Numbered from the stretch's first letter, positions 44,263 through 56,744 are shown. The stretch: DNA of 64,000 nucleotides from Bretschneidera sinensis (GCA_023935145.1 CM043698.1:40883501-40947500), one strand, 5' to 3'. Numbers and translations: made by a program. The notes: a model not told the origin generated them from the letters alone.

Positions 44263-46266
44263 TTACCGGGTTTCTGCAACTTTTGATGATAAAGCTAGCT
44301 TGAGCTGATCCTGCGAGTAAAACCGGCTTCCCATCTTCACCGTAGCTTGTTGGATCATCAAATCATTCACTACAGACACACTGGCGTGATTCACATCCAA
44401 ATCCAACTCCTTTAAAGCTGCCATTAGCCTCGCTGCAGGATGGTTCTTTTTGCTGCACTGGATTCTAATCATTGCGTCCCATCCGATTATCTTAACATCA
44501 ATATCCATTTCCATGGATTTATTCGACATCTTGATCTCTTTATCAGGTGGTGGAGGACCTGGACGTGAGTCTTTACCAGCTGATTCCTTCTTCATCGACT
44601 CCAATTGCATCTGCAAATCCTCCTTATCGGATTCAGCGCTTTGTAGCTTCGTTCTGAGCTCGTTAATATACGAAATGGCATCACCGAGAAGTGAAGCTTT
44701 GTCCATTTTGGAGACATTAGGAACCACAGCACGTAGCGCGTAAAATCTCTGGTTTAGCTTCTCTCTTCTTTGTCTCTCTGCTTCGACGTGATTCAACGGC
44801 TCTTCTCTGCCATTTGCGGGTTTTCTCCCTCGTTTTCGAGGCCTCTTTTCAGGGTCAACCACTCTGCTACTTTCTGGTTCCTTAACAACAGAGGCCTCGA
44901 GATCCGAATGATCCGAATCGCCTGCACCGCCGGTTGATCTCACACCAGAAGAAGGCAAAATTACACCCGAAGTAAACGAAAGCATCCCTTCTTCGTTGCT
45001 CCCTCTCGAAGTGGGCGATCTCTTCTTCTTGTTATTATCATCCATCACGAACTGAGAATTACCCGTAAACAAGTTCCCGTTTGCACCGCAAGAACTCCTC
45101 TTGCTCTCCCCAAAATTCAGTATCTCCCCGGATTCCGTCCTCAACAGATGCGAATTACTATTCGCATCGTTCCCAAAATTCAATTCTCGAGGAAAGTAAT
45201 TCTGGGTCTGTGTTTGCAGTTGCTGCTGCTGTTGGTGATTATTTGGGACGTGAACCACACTTTGGGTTTCGGTTAAACTGCTGGAACTTGGATTCTCCAG
45301 CTGAATAGCCTTTGAAGTTTGCTGGCAATTGTTGTTGATGTTGTTACTATTTGGACCAGACCCTGATGGAATCGAATTCGAATTTCCTCCATGAACTGAG
45401 TCCTTGATTTCGATCCCACTAGTCGGGTCACTGATCCACAACGACGGGTAGTTCTCTCCCTGATCTGGGTTCGTATTCATGGAGCAGTTACCCGCTTCCA
45501 CGCCACTGAAATTAAAGAGAACCCGTACCTTATTCATGAGATCCGAACTCTGCGTAATCACCTCCGTGGAACCCAATTCCACTACCCCATTCGCAGAAGG
45601 TATGCACACCATGGTCTGTAGCCCGAACACCTGCCCTTGCCTCTGTCGCTCGCACCCAGAACCCATCAGACGCTCTGAACCGGTGACCCAAACCGGGCTG
45701 GAGTTGAATAACGCCTGACCCGGCAATCCGCCCCCGTTAACAAAGCTCTGCGTCATGGACACCAAGAAAAACCACTCGGTATCCGTGACTTCCTCATCGA
45801 CAGCGTCATCCGTGGTAGTTGTGGAGCCGGAAATCAACGAGTTGAGCTCGCGGAGCACCCTTTTACGGTGCTCCTGCTCCACAGCCGATGAGGAGGAGGA
45901 TTTAGACTTTCCTTTCCCTTTGTCTTCCTCTCCTTTGTAGTACCCGTCGCCCCACCCAAGCACCGATGCGCCCGAGTAGTCGTACGAGGACTGCCAGAAG
46001 ATGGCGTAGGTCCAGCTCTCGCTGGCCCCCTCGATCAGTGCCTGGAGCCTCTGCTGGAGGGTCTCCTGGTTAAAGACCGAGACGGACGGCTGCGATTGAG
46101 CCAGGGACTTGCTGGGTTCGGGCGCAGGCATGGGTGTTGACGTGGACGTGGAGGACTGCGGCGGAGGCCACAGCGCGGAAAGATCGGAGCTCATGAAGGC
46201 ATCCATCACTGATGCGTTGTCATCTGTCCAGAGATTCATCGTCGGTGGTAGTCTATAGTCCGTCAT
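44263..46266 (-). CDS. MYC2: MYC2-like bHLH transcription factor, 667 residues
   Basis: Intronless, as MYC2-type genes are. The N-terminus [20 protein letters not shown] is typical of the group. Residues about 66-255 form the bHLH-MYC_N domain with the JAZ-interaction region and the activation segment [18 protein letters not shown] (161-178). A basic nuclear signal RPRKRGRKP (475-483) leads into the bHLH domain (about 488-541). His493, Glu497 and Arg501 give the H-E-R pattern that reads CACGTG G-boxes, and the HLH runs on to INELRTKLQ. The C-terminus (585-660) is the ACT-like dimerisation region. In the family, MYC2 is the nuclear hub of jasmonate signalling, held inactive by JAZ repressors and recruiting MED25. 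No break or missing key residue is seen. Whether it is the MYC2 or a MYC2-like paralogue needs a phylogeny. Confidence 0.95.
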   Translation of the reverse strand: MTDYRLPPTMNLWTDDNASVMDAFMSSDLSALWPPPQSSTSTSTPMPAPEPSKSLAQSQPSVSVFNQETLQQRLQALIEGASESWTYAIFWQSSYDYSGASVLGWGDGYYKGEEDKGKGKSKSSSSSAVEQEHRKRVLRELNSLISGSTTTTDDAVDEEVTDTEWFFLVSMTQSFVNGGGLPGQALFNSSPVWVTGSERLMGSGCERQRQGQVFGLQTMVCIPSANGVVELGSTEVITQSSDLMNKVRVLFNFSGVEAGNCSMNTNPDQGENYPSLWISDPTSGIEIKDSVHGGNSNSIPSGSGPNSNNINNNCQQTSKAIQLENPSSSSLTETQSVVHVPNNHQQQQQLQTQTQNYFPRELNFGNDANSNSHLLRTESGEILNFGESKRSSCGANGNLFTGNSQFVMDDNNKKKRSPTSRGSNEEGMLSFTSGVILPSSGVRSTGGAGDSDHSDLEASVVKEPESSRVVDPEKRPRKRGRKPANGREEPLNHVEAERQRREKLNQRFYALRAVVPNVSKMDKASLLGDAISYINELRTKLQSAESDKEDLQMQLESMKKESAGKDSRPGPPPPDKEIKMSNKSMEMDIDVKIIGWDAMIRIQCSKKNHPAARLMAALKELDLDVNHASVSVVNDLMIQQATVKMGSRFYSQDQLKLALSSKVAETR

Positions 46267-46860
46267 TCCATGAACTGGCTACCGGCTACTCCGTTGAGAG
46301 AGAAGCTTTGTTCAGTTGAATGGTTTGTAACCGGGAAAGCGAGGTTTTGCGGTGAAAGTGAGGGAAGAGGTGATAGAGAGAGTGAACGGGCAGGATTTAG
46401 GCAGTAGTGGTGATGAGCTGGAGGAGAAGGGAGGGGATAAGAAGGGGATCGGTGAGGGGAGAGAATTTGAGGTGCATTTGGGTTTGTGATTTATTTAGAA
46501 TGAATTTGAGCTGAATTTTAGTTTAAATTTTGGAGTGGAAACCGGAAAGTAGGGGGATAGAGAGTGGACAAAGGGGAAAGGAGGGCGGTTTCCACGAAGA
46601 GAGCGCCGATTAAATCGCCAATGGGAAAAAGCCGGCGTATCTACTAGAACATTGACCAGGGGTAGCTCTTAGATTCGTGGTTGAGACGAGGCACATGAGT
46701 TGCACGTGCCGGTCTCTGGTATGTTTGTTTGGACACTGTTTTGACTGAAGATGGGAAGTGGAAAATCTGCGGGTGTATCATGTACAATACGTGCGACTGT
46801 GATAGTTGAGGTCAAAATTGACTTTTCCATTCTTTCCCCTTTAGCTCCTTTTCTTCTTCC
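46267..46860 (-). promoter_or_regulatory. Promoter and 5' UTR of the MYC2-like gene
   Basis: A G-box CACGTG lies at 46703-46708, 437 bp upstream of the ATG, with a CACATG E-box variant at 46692-46697. A TATA-like CTAAATAAATC (minus strand, 46489-46499) would place the start of transcription about 190 bp before the ATG, in a CT-rich leader. MYC2 proteins bind G-boxes, so autoregulation is plausible. The core promoter call is tentative. Confidence 0.5.
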
Positions 46861-47640
46861 TGCTAAAGCATATAAAAAAGATTAACAAATAGGCAAGAGT
46901 TATTTCCACAGTTACTGCTTTGAAATAAAATTGTAAAATAATGACTTCTTTAATGGAAACAAATATTATCTGTGGGAATAATATTAATCCTAAATTGACA
47001 TAATAAATTTGCAGATTCATTATTATTTGTGCTCTTACTAAAAAGATGAGAAGTAAATGACATTTATTGTCTTTGATTAAGGAAACTACATAAATTTTAG
47101 TAAGATTTTACAGTATATGTCAAGAATGGAATTTGAGTATCTTAACGAGAAATTTTAGATTTGTTTTGATACATTAATATGTTAAATTGGGGGATTATTT
47201 TTATCAGTAAATGAGGTTTCAATAATGTATTTTTTGTCTTGATTTTCTTCTTAATTTGAATCCAACTCCATTAAAGTCATTGATGAAAATTATATGTTTC
47301 TATATAAGTTGATAAAAAAAATATGATATGTATATATTGGTTAAAAAAAAAAAAGCTATAGGTATGTTAAATCCACTTGCTCTCAATGTTGGGTAGACCA
47401 ATCCGATCATCAAGAGGTATATATTGATTATCAAGGGACGAGTTTTTTTTTTTATAATTATTTCTTCTTTTTTCAAAAGAGATAGTCCATTGCGTTTATA
47501 GGCTACAAAATGGAAAGTAGCCCTCTCTCATCCCTTATTTCTCTCATATCTGTTGTGAGTATAGTTTGATCATTAGTCTATTATGTAATAACAAATGACT
47601 CTATCAACTAAGCTAATTGATACTTGCTTAATTATTTCTT
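46861..47640. other. Intergenic AT-rich region
   Basis: No supported gene, only homopolymer and AT-rich stretches. Confidence 0.6.
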
Positions 47641-47721
47641 TAATGGGTGAGAGAATCAATAACAAAAATGCCATAAATCTATGCTACTAAATAACTATTT
47701 TACATTACGCCAACATAACAA

Positions 47722-47945
47722 GTAGGTTTGTAAATGAGTTGAGTAGCTTCATGGTCAAGTTTGGCTTAAAATCTCTATTTACAAGCTCAAATTGAGATTA
47801 AGCTATGAAAAGATTGTTCGAGCTTTACTTGTGAGCTATATCTAGTGTTTGAGGTTGATTTAGCTCGCTTGTTACAATAAAGAGAACTCGAGCGATCGAG
47901 TCCAAACTCAAGTTCAATCTTAATGGCACTCAAGTTCAAGTTCAA
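47722..47945. repeat. hAT-like fragment flanked by an 85 bp direct duplication
   Basis: It starts TAGGTTTGTAAATGAGTTGAG, a hAT-like end (first 20 bases TAGGTTTGTAAATGAGTTGA), and continues with the GAGCT/CTCGAGC-rich pattern of the element at 31584. The opposite end is not recognisable. On either side are diverged copies of one sequence: 47641-47721 and about 47972-48056, both with ATCAATAA(C)AAAAATG and ending (A)CAAGTAG. Confidence 0.45.
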
Positions 47946-48109
47946 ATTCAATTTTATTTTAATTTATTTCTTCAATTGTTGAAAAGATCAATAAACAAAA
48001 ATGTTAGAAATCTATACTATATAACTATTTACAGTATGTTAACATGACAAGTAGAAGAATATGACAAAGTCCTCTCCTTTGGTTTTAAGGTTTTAGTCTT
48101 GTAAGACAC

Positions 48110-49945
48110 GGTTGGCTAGGGTTAGGGTTTCTGGTATGGTTTTCACTAACTTTTTGCTCTGACAGTCGTAGTTTGATTGTTTTTTTTTTTTTTCTAGCCT
48201 GGAGGTGTTGTTTCTTTTTTTCAGCTTCATGAAGGAGATTAACACTTAACTATAGGAGAAGTTACTGTTCACTAATGAGGAAAAGATGAAATAAATATTG
48301 GGGGGAGGTACAAAAGGTTTCAGGTGAGCAAGGGAAGCATTGCTTGGTGGGTAAGTTGATAACTATTTTCTCTTATAGTAAGGAGTCTTTAAAAAAAACA
48401 ATGAAACTCATATGGAAAACTGGTGAAGCAATATTTATTCAAGAAGTACTTAAGGGGGTGATTCTATTTGAGTTTTTAAACCAAAGGGATAAACGTAGAG
48501 TCTATGAGGGGGTACCATGGGTAATTGATGATGCTTTGTTGGTGTTAAGGGAATATGATGCGAGTGCAGTCCGTTGTCGATTGACTTTAAGTATTCTCCT
48601 TTTTGGATTCAAATTTATGACCTACTTCTTTCGAGATTGTATAGAGAGGTAGTGTTTAAAATAAGGAATACCCTAGTGGATCGTGCTAGATTGGGAAAGT
48701 ATTTAAGAGTTCTTATGTTGATAAACATTCAACAACCACTTCGTCATGGTCTTCATATCACTTTGCATGGTAGAGAGAGATGGTGGATGTAGTTTCAGTA
48801 TAAGTGCTTACCACATTTTTTCTTTGTTTGTGATGTTTTAGGGCATGTTGAGAGAAGTTGTGAAGTGTCAAGGAGAATAAGGGAACAATTGTTAAAGGTT
48901 GAGCATCAATATGGATATTGGTTGAAGGCAACAATCGAAAAACCAAGGTATGAAGGAATAAGAAGTACGTAGAATTATAATGGAAAGGTAAACGAGGTAT
49001 ATGAGGACGATGGGGGAGTGGCAATGTTAGATAATGTGGGTGGTGGTCTTGATATACATGGTGAATTCAATTATGGGAAGTTTGAAGCTAGGAGACAGGT
49101 GATGAAGGAAGATGGGGGAGTTAATTTGAATATTGAGAGTGACGATATGAGAATAGTTTTAAGGTGAAGGGAGTTGGAGATGAGATTGTTTCAAAAGGTT
49201 TAAAGGAGAAGACAATGAAGAAGGTGGGCACTGATTCGGGGTTGGATAATTCAAGCAAGTATGTGGTTATTTTAAGTAGTTCATATTCCAATGAGGAGAA
49301 GGATAGATTGAAGGATAAGTTGAGGATGACAAAGAGTGTTATCACGGTGGAAGCACTATCGAATGATCATGATCAGAAAGAGTTTATGGTGGGAGGTAAA
49401 TGTGGTCAGATTAGTGTGAAAAGTTGTCATGTGGTACCACCAATAGGGATGATGTTTGAAGGGGTATTGGAGCAGGAGGTGGTTTGGTGGATGTTATGGT
49501 GTCTATGGTAGATAGGGTGGTGTTATTGAAGGCATTTGGAAAACAACCTGCTGTTTCGTAGGTAGAAGTTTGAAAGAAGTGGTATAGGAAGCTGAGAGTG
49601 ATTGTGGAATCATTGGGACAACGGATTGACTTGATTGGCAAAAAAGGAATAAGAAAGGGAGTGAAGGAGAACATGATGGGTAGTAAAAGGAATAAAAGGT
49701 GGAATGGAGGTTTGATTGATTAATTAACGGTGAAGACTGGTCACCAGCTTCGCTAAGCACAATGAGTCTCCTAAGTTGGAACTGTCAGGGGCTTGTGAAC
49801 CTTGAGAAAGTTCAAAGCCTTCAAATTTAGTAAGGGATCAAGTTCCTAAAATGGTGTTTCTTAACATGTTAGGAGCTTGTATAGTAAACGTGGTAAGATT
49901 TGAAGTCCATGTTGACATGTTAGGATGTCATGCGTCATGAAAAAA
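48110..49945 (+). pseudogene. L1-type LINE: ORF1 and the start of ORF2, 3'-truncated
   Basis: The frame 48344-48652 carries a DUF4283-like ORF1 domain (LFEFLNQRDKRRVYEGVPW, LLVLREYDAS). After a frameshift, 48574-48792 continues (FWIQIYDLLL). Next is a zinc-knuckle relic FFFVCDVLGHVERSCE near 48815-48865, with the first Cys replaced. A low-complexity acidic/basic tail runs to about 49720. ATG at 49763 opens ORF2 with the endonuclease start MSLLSWNCQGLVN. Similarity ends near 49945, so the endonuclease body and RT are gone. LINE copies are usually truncated at the 5' side, so losing the 3' side implies a later deletion. Confidence 0.75.
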
Positions 49946-49979
49946 TCTGTCACTTTGCATTTTAAAAATTGTCTTAATT

Positions 49980-51060
49980 TTAACAAATTAGAACTAAACA
50001 AAGCACTAATTTAACCAAAAAAGACTCACCCCAAAACCTGGGCAGCCCCAAAACCTCTTCCTTGGGTTGGAATGAGTCCACAAAGTTCCCAATTGAGAAG
50101 TGTGATGACAACCACTGATGAGATACTTGAGGTTGATTTACAACTGCTTGTCGATTTGGCACTGGCGAAGGAACTCTTCTCAATTTTTAACTGAGTTGAT
50201 TTAAAAATTACACTATAAAACAAAATCCGTTACAATTTTCAATCTTTATATGCCTATAACATATCTAGTAACAGTTAACAAATATAGATTACCCAGACAG
50301 CACATAAATTCAAGGACAAAGAAAGGAAAACAAGGAATTTCAATCATTTTGGGACAATTATGATATAATAATATCACTTCGTGGGTGGAAAGATCCTGGA
50401 GGGCTTGACTATAAAATTTCCTATGATGGAGTTCCACAAAATTTTGGACTCATTTACCGAGAAATTACTGGATATGGTTAAAGAGATTAGGATGAATCAT
50501 AACATCATGAAGTAATTGCCTTACCATTTGATTTAAGCCAAAAATTGAAAAATACCCTTATCAAATCATTGAGAAATTGTAGAATTCATCAGACGCCAAC
50601 ACTATGTAGTTTCCATTATCATTTTCCTTATGGCTGGCATGTACAAAATCCGCATGTGCTTGAGTAAAGGTTATGTGTGCTCTCAGGTTTAGTTCAATGA
50701 AATATCTTCCTCGTGGGAGTAATGTACTAAGTTCGATTCAAATTATCATCATCACAACAGAAAAAGGTGGAGTATTAGTTATGTGCTTATGCTTGTAATA
50801 TGAGCCTTACCTAGCAAATTGCAGCCTATCATACACAGTTTCTTGTTTAACTTGGGTGTTGGCCTCGTACAACATAACTTTTGTTTGATTCTATTCCTTT
50901 TTGTTGGTAAGTAACATGGATCAAAACTGGCTAGAATTTGTAACACCCAGAAGATACTTATCACACAATTTACCTCACTCATAATACTTGACAATGTGCT
51001 GTTGATTGAGGGATTTTTCAATCTTAGTGGCACTCTTTTCAGATGTATATGCTCAGAAGG
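49980..51060 (-). other. Possible exons of an unidentified minus-strand gene or pseudogene
   Basis: Three exon-like pieces with splice-like borders: about 51046-50966 (reads YTSEKSATKIEKSLNQQHI), about 50877-50806 (reads VMLYEANTQVKQETVYDRL) and about 50177-50034 (reads RVPSPVPNRQAVVNQPQVSH in one frame, ends before GTGAGT). The first two could join in frame if the donor is GTGAGG before the TGA. I cannot name the protein, and no start codon exon is evident near 51.5 kb. Treat as weak. Confidence 0.25.
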
Positions 51061-53860
51061 AAAGAAACTAGTTGGAGTTTAAAGAAAAAAAATAGTAACA
51101 ACAGCAATAGTAACAATCATACTAAAATGTAGTGACTAACCAAAGAAAGTTCTACCAATGTAACACCAAACACTTTCTCATTTCATGCCATAGTTATTAC
51201 AGAGATACCACAAGCTAACTATAAACCCAGTAAACTATAATAAATTAAAAAAGAAAAAACAAAATAAATTCCCCGAAACACCAAACTTATTCTTCATAAT
51301 AAAATCAACCCATAAACCACAAAATTTTACGGGAAAATAACGATGTGAATGTGGGGTTTAAATTGTTCCAGTTTTCTAGACCGAGGGTTGAGATTGTCTC
51401 ATTTGTAAATTGAGAGCAAAATCAGGGGGTTATTTGCAAATAAACAAAAATTTATGACTTACACCCCTACACTGCCACCTCATCATCGTAACCTCGAGGC
51501 TTCCATGAATGAGCCGCCGTAGTCAAACACCAGAAAACGGAGACGCTTTCCCAATTAATCGCCACTCAACTTTTGTCATTTTGGACTCGAGCTTTGTAAA
51601 ATAAAAACTCTTGTTCGATAGCTGCTATGACATAAATACAACACAAAAGACAGAAATAAATAAATAATTAATTAATTATTGAGCCACGTTTTGCTTGAAA
51701 CGTATTGCGAAAACAACGTCGTCATATTATATTTTTTCTTTTTGTTGCGGCACTTTTATAAACCACTTTCCCATGTGAAAAAATCACCACCACTTTCTTA
51801 TGGATTATTTTTATTGGATTTCAGTTTTCCAGTATTATATTTCTTTGTCAATCCACTTGTGCCTTTTGGTTTTTTGTGAACATTTCGACTTATTTGTGTT
51901 GGCGGTTTTTAAGATGTCTTGTTAAAATATAAGGTAATTTATTGTATTAATATATTTTATAATTAAACATATATTTTTGTGATAAAAAAATAACTTTTAT
52001 CACTCAAATTATTTGTTACCATAAAAAATATGTATTTTAATACAAAATATATAAATAAGATAAATTACTTTTATATTTTTTTAATTAAGGTATCGTGAGT
52101 ATTTAATGATCATTCTCCCGAGTATCGTGATATTTTTTTTTGCCAATAAGTGCTTAACACAGTGGTAAGAACTTGTCTATGAATCTTCTCATACGTGTTT
52201 GTTGGTGTTAAATTTGAGTTTTTATCGTATAAAGTGCGAAATATTTTTTAATTTCGACTTTGATATAAATGAATAATTTTTAAATAAGAAATATGCATGT
52301 TAATAATTCCCAAATAAAAAAGCAAGCAAGGCTCAAGCCTTGATGCAGAGCCCATTAACATTCAACTTGAATACAATTATGATTGGTACTTTGAAATTGA
52401 CTTGTCATTTTTAAATATATTTGATTTAAATGTAAATTAAATTTTTAATTGAATGGTCATTTGTATTTTTTATCTTCAATTTTATTTAGTAATAATTTAA
52501 ACATTTAATTAAAAATTAAATTAAATTAATATATTTCAATCAATTTATCAATGAAAATAAACATGTGAAAAACATGTGGCTTATTTAAACCCTAAAATTT
52601 GATGCAAACAATACACTCGTTATTGTTAACTTTTTATCCTCTCCTTCTTTTTCTTTCACTTGGAACGAAGTGAATAAGAGATGGCTTCTAGAGTACTATA
52701 GCTTTGAGGACAAAGCTTCGATTTTAATTTCAAATTTTTTTATTGTTTTGGTAATCTCTCTTTTTTATTTTTTCTAAATAGCATTGGAAAATCTCTTTTC
52801 TCCCCCTTATTGCATCATTAACAGATCTACCGTAGAATACAATATATCAAAAAAATGTTGTCGACTTGAACATTATATATCAAAACTATCATTACCAATT
52901 TTCGGCCCTAAACTTTATCTTCGACATTTTGATAATGTAGATAGCAAATGATATAATACAATAAGAATTTTTGTTTTCTAAAATCTAACATAAAATATTA
53001 AAAATTATGATAAGTTTTTATTAGTTAGCAACAGAGAGCACCTACCGACATAAAATCTTTTTTGTCTCAGTTAAAACCACAAAAAAAGAGAGGATGATTA
53101 TCAACTAAATAATCTATTGAGAAAGAATTTTTTAAAAATATGATAAGTTCCAAATCTATCATAGAATATTAAAAATTACGATAAGTTCCAAAGTTTTTTT
53201 ACGGTAAAAAATATCCAGTGATTGATTTTATTTTTAAAAAATACGTTGAAGATTTCTTTTATAATAGAAAATATCTCATAATATGTTTCTGTTAGCAAAA
53301 AATACATTGTGGTTAACTAAAAGAAACATATCACAGAGTATTTTTTGTTAACATAAATATATCACAAAATATTTTTGCTAACAGAAACATATCGCATGTT
53401 ATTTTTTACTACAAAAAAACTTTCAGATATTTTTTTAAAAATAGAGTCAATCACAAGATATTTTTTGTCAAAAAAAATTCAAGATTTTTTTTGAATATGC
53501 AATCAACCATAAAGTAATTTTTATAATTAAGCCTAGCATTTATTATGAACAAAAAATTTATGGAGAAAAAAATATAAAAATGTGTTAGCAATTAATTAAA
53601 ATATTTTGACTCTCTTCACTTTTTACAAAAAGTGTTAAAAAGTGTTAATCTGATTATTGTGTCTTTTGCACAATCCGCAAAGACATTACGTAGTTAACAC
53701 GTATTCCACGTTTATTCTGGGATTTGATCTATACAACAAAATTTTAGAATTGAAAAAGAATTGATTATTCCGAAGTACGATCAAGTGTAAAATTTGAAAT
53801 TAGCATTCAATTTTAATTCAATTTTATTGTAGGTTAATTATGATTCTTTAACAAATAAGG
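51061..53860. other. Gene-free AT-rich region
   Basis: No supported gene. A weak tRNA-like A-box (TTAACACAGTGGTAAG near 52156) may mark an old SINE. Degenerate local repeats occupy 53200-53500. Confidence 0.5.
53200..53500. repeat. Degenerate tandem repeats
   Basis: Variants of AACAGAAACATATCACAAAA followed by TATTTTTTGCT recur about every 35-50 bp with substitutions and gaps. Confidence 0.5.
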
Positions 53861-54016
53861 CAAGGAAGCTGTTGAGATGGTGCGAACGAGATTAGTTGTG
53901 ATTCATGGACATCTGAGATTCATTTTGAAACTAATGTTAAATCTTCCTCAGTAGAAGCTGAATTGAACTGAACGCTGGCATGAGGAAAGCTTTGTTGCTT
54001 CTCAGTGCACGAGGAA

Positions 54017-54211
54017 TGAAAAGCGGAAAGAGGTTTTTTTGGTCATCGGATGAAAAGCGGAAAGAGTCTTTCGGCTTCAATGTTCTTAATTGCAAACATC
54101 TTTGGGACATAATCTTTCAGCTTTCCTGCAGAGTCTTTGCATCGAACTTTTCGGCTTCAATGTTCTTAATTGCAAGCATCTTTGGGACATAATCTTTTAG
54201 CTTTCCTGCAG
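54017..54211. repeat. Layered local duplications (17 bp and 61 bp units)
   Basis: ATGAAAAGCGGAAAGAG occurs at 54017 and 54049. A 61 bp block starting TCGGCTTCAATGTTCTTAAT occurs at 54071-54131 and 54151-54211 with two differences. The sequence looks like a former coding or transcribed segment, but no family was recognised. Confidence 0.8.
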
Positions 54212-54326
54212 TGTTGTAGCTAATCCGTTAAGTATCCTGTATGGGAAGTATATTCGCAAGAGTAAAATCTCAAAAGAATTGACATGGTCTCGTGCAAGTG
54301 GTGGTTTTGATTCTTACTTAAAAACT

Positions 54327-55581
54327 TGTTGTGCGTTTATCCACTTAAATTAATGAGCGAATAATTTTATAGTTTTACTTGCAAGTGCACAAGATCAACA
54401 ATAGCATAGTGTGCGAATGCAAGATCATCTCCATAGGGATTGGTAAAGTTCGATTTAGAATTAGTTTCAAAATAATGAAATAAAAACAAGAGAAATAAAT
54501 GGTGAGTTTGAAATAATAAAGATAAAGGCGTAGGGACTTGATATTCACCACTAATCATGCTACCACGACAAAACAGAATGCCAATGCTTTACTCATGTCA
54601 TGAATACCTAATGTTTGTCGACCTAAGGGCATGGTATCTACTCCTTAAGCTATTGATCTCCCTAAGTAACGAGTTAGGCATGATATCTACTCTAATTCTT
54701 TTTTCTCTCAAGGGATTCAGCATGCTGTATACTGAGTTGTTCCTTAAGAGAGCATAAGATCTGTGAAAATCGACAACCACACGGGACCTAGGGCATGGTA
54801 TCTACTCCCGGTTTCCCATGTTAATTAACCCAAGAATCCGGCGTGGATATCTTTTGTTACTAATGTTAAACCCAGGACTCAGTCATCCAAATTGATTCAA
54901 CTAACTAATCCATACCACATGCATATGTTGATCAGACACACACATATGAGGAATTTAAATAAAAACATGTATTAATCAAGTTAAGCAATATAACGTAAAT
55001 ATCGCAAAGGCGCCAATACTGAATTTATTTAGTAAACATAATTAGGGCTTCAACCAAGTCCTTACTAAAAATTTAAGTACACATAATAAAAATAAAGGAA
55101 CGAAGAAACTTGATAGAAGAGTCGTCAATTCTCCTCCACAGTTTCCTTCTCCGATCTCCCTGAACAAAAACTAAACTAAAAGGAAGATACTGTTTCTGTG
55201 TTTTACAAGTCTATTTACAGGGTTCTAAGAACACTTGGAAATACTAATTTCCAAAACAGGGCTCTAACCCTTATTTCCAAAACAAGTTATGCCATTTTTA
55301 CTATTCATTACCATATGTGTGCGCTCGATCGCAGCCTTCTTCTTGTGTGTGAGTGCATATTGCGCTCGATCTTGGCTTAGGCACTGGTGCACTCGATCGC
55401 ACTAAGCAATTGACAAATTTTCCAGATTTGCTCTTTGAGCTCCAAAATGCTTCATTTTCTCCAAGAACCTATAAAAACCCATAAAACACATAAAGGAAGT
55501 AAAATAACATAAAATACGCATACTAAGGGCTTAACAAATGTAAATTAAATGGCTAAAATATGAATATTTAAGCACTTATCA
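54327..55581 (-). mobile_element. Solo LTR of the gag-only (Athila-like) family
   Basis: It starts TGTTGTGCGTTTATCC, ends AGCACTTATCA, and matches the LTRs at 16071 and 20920 along its length (1255 bp). Flanks AAACT (54322-54326) and ATACT (55582-55586) agree at 4 of 5 bases. It carries the same series of GGTATCTAC motifs and TCGATCGCA motifs as its relatives. It abuts the RT of the Gypsy element at 55582. Confidence 0.8.
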
Positions 55582-55980
55582 ATACTCGATTAATTAGATT
55601 TATAAATATCGCAGGAGCGTTAGCAAATCCAAATGGTATCACAAAGAACTCATGATGACCATAACGTGTCCTAAAAGTAGTCTTAGGCACGTCCCCCTCT
55701 TTTATCCTCAACTGATGATAACCCGATCTCAGGTCTATTTTAGAAAACACCTTAACCGCATGTAACTGCTCAAATAAATCATCTATCATTGGCAAAGGAT
55801 ATTTATTCTTGATGGTGATCTTATTCAATTGTTTATAATCAATACATAACCTTATCGTTCTATAATTCTTTCTTCACAAATAATATAGGGGCTCCCCAAG
55901 GCGACATACTAAGTCGAATAAATTATTTATTTAGCAACTCCTGAATATGAACTTTCAATTCTCTCGACTCAGCTGATGCC
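55582..55980 (-). pseudogene. Gypsy reverse transcriptase N-terminal part
   Basis: The minus strand reads [13 protein letters not shown], then after a frameshift near 55862 [57 protein letters not shown] and ANAPAIF. The catalytic YxDD block, which should follow, is absent because the solo LTR begins there. Confidence 0.85.
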
Positions 55981-56489
55981 ATTCTGTAAGGTGTTATAGA
56001 TATGGGTGCTGATCCCGGAATCACTTCAATAGAAAACTCAATTTCCTTATTGGGAGGGAAACCAGACAACTCCTCAAAGAATACATCAAAAAAAATCTTT
56101 CACTACTAAGATTTCTTCGAACTTCTTATTCTCCTTTCTAGAATCCACCACATAAGCTAAATACCTCTCGCAACCCTTTTTCAATCATCTACTAAAAGTC
56201 ATGGCAGAAATAAGACAGTTGGCAAGTATCTTACATTCTCCCTGAAAATTAAACTCCTATTGTCCTGGTATTCTGAACACCACATTCTTCCTAAAACAAT
56301 CTACCTAAGCATGATATGAAGATTACAAAGTCATCCCCATAATTAAATCAAAATCTGTCATATCTAAAGGCAACAAATCAACTTCAAATTCTATATCAGC
56401 CATACTAATCACACATCCCCAATAAATTGTTCTAATAATAACCCTATCCCCAGTGGAAACCTCAACAATAACAGCATGCATCAAGGACT

Positions 56490-56640
56490 AATACAGGCGT
56501 CAATAAATTTCATATAAACACTGAATGCAAAAGAATGTGTTGCACCAGTATCAATCAATAATCTAGCAGGTCTATCAAGAATAGATACCATACCTATAAC
56601 AATATTAAGAGTGATATGTGCATCCTATTGGGTCAATGCA
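56490..56640 (-). pseudogene. Gypsy aspartic protease
   Basis: The minus strand shows RPARLLIDTGATHSFAF with the retropepsin Asp-Thr-Gly triad intact (about 56525-56567), between the gag knuckles and RT. Neighbouring stops break the polyprotein. Confidence 0.8.
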
Positions 56641-56744
56641 TAGACTTTGCTATCTCTAGACTGTAACCAACCACTGCGTCCTCTCTCAACTACTGATCTT
56701 CTGCCTCTACCCCGCATACTCCTTGGTCCACCACCTCTCTCCAC

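Noticed and set aside
45081..45940. Plus-strand frames of 61-79 codons across the MYC2-like gene
   Set aside because: They lie antisense to a clear 667-residue protein and have no domains.
52150..52230. Possible SINE with A-box-like TTAACACAGTGGTAAG
   Set aside because: No acceptable B-box and no borders.
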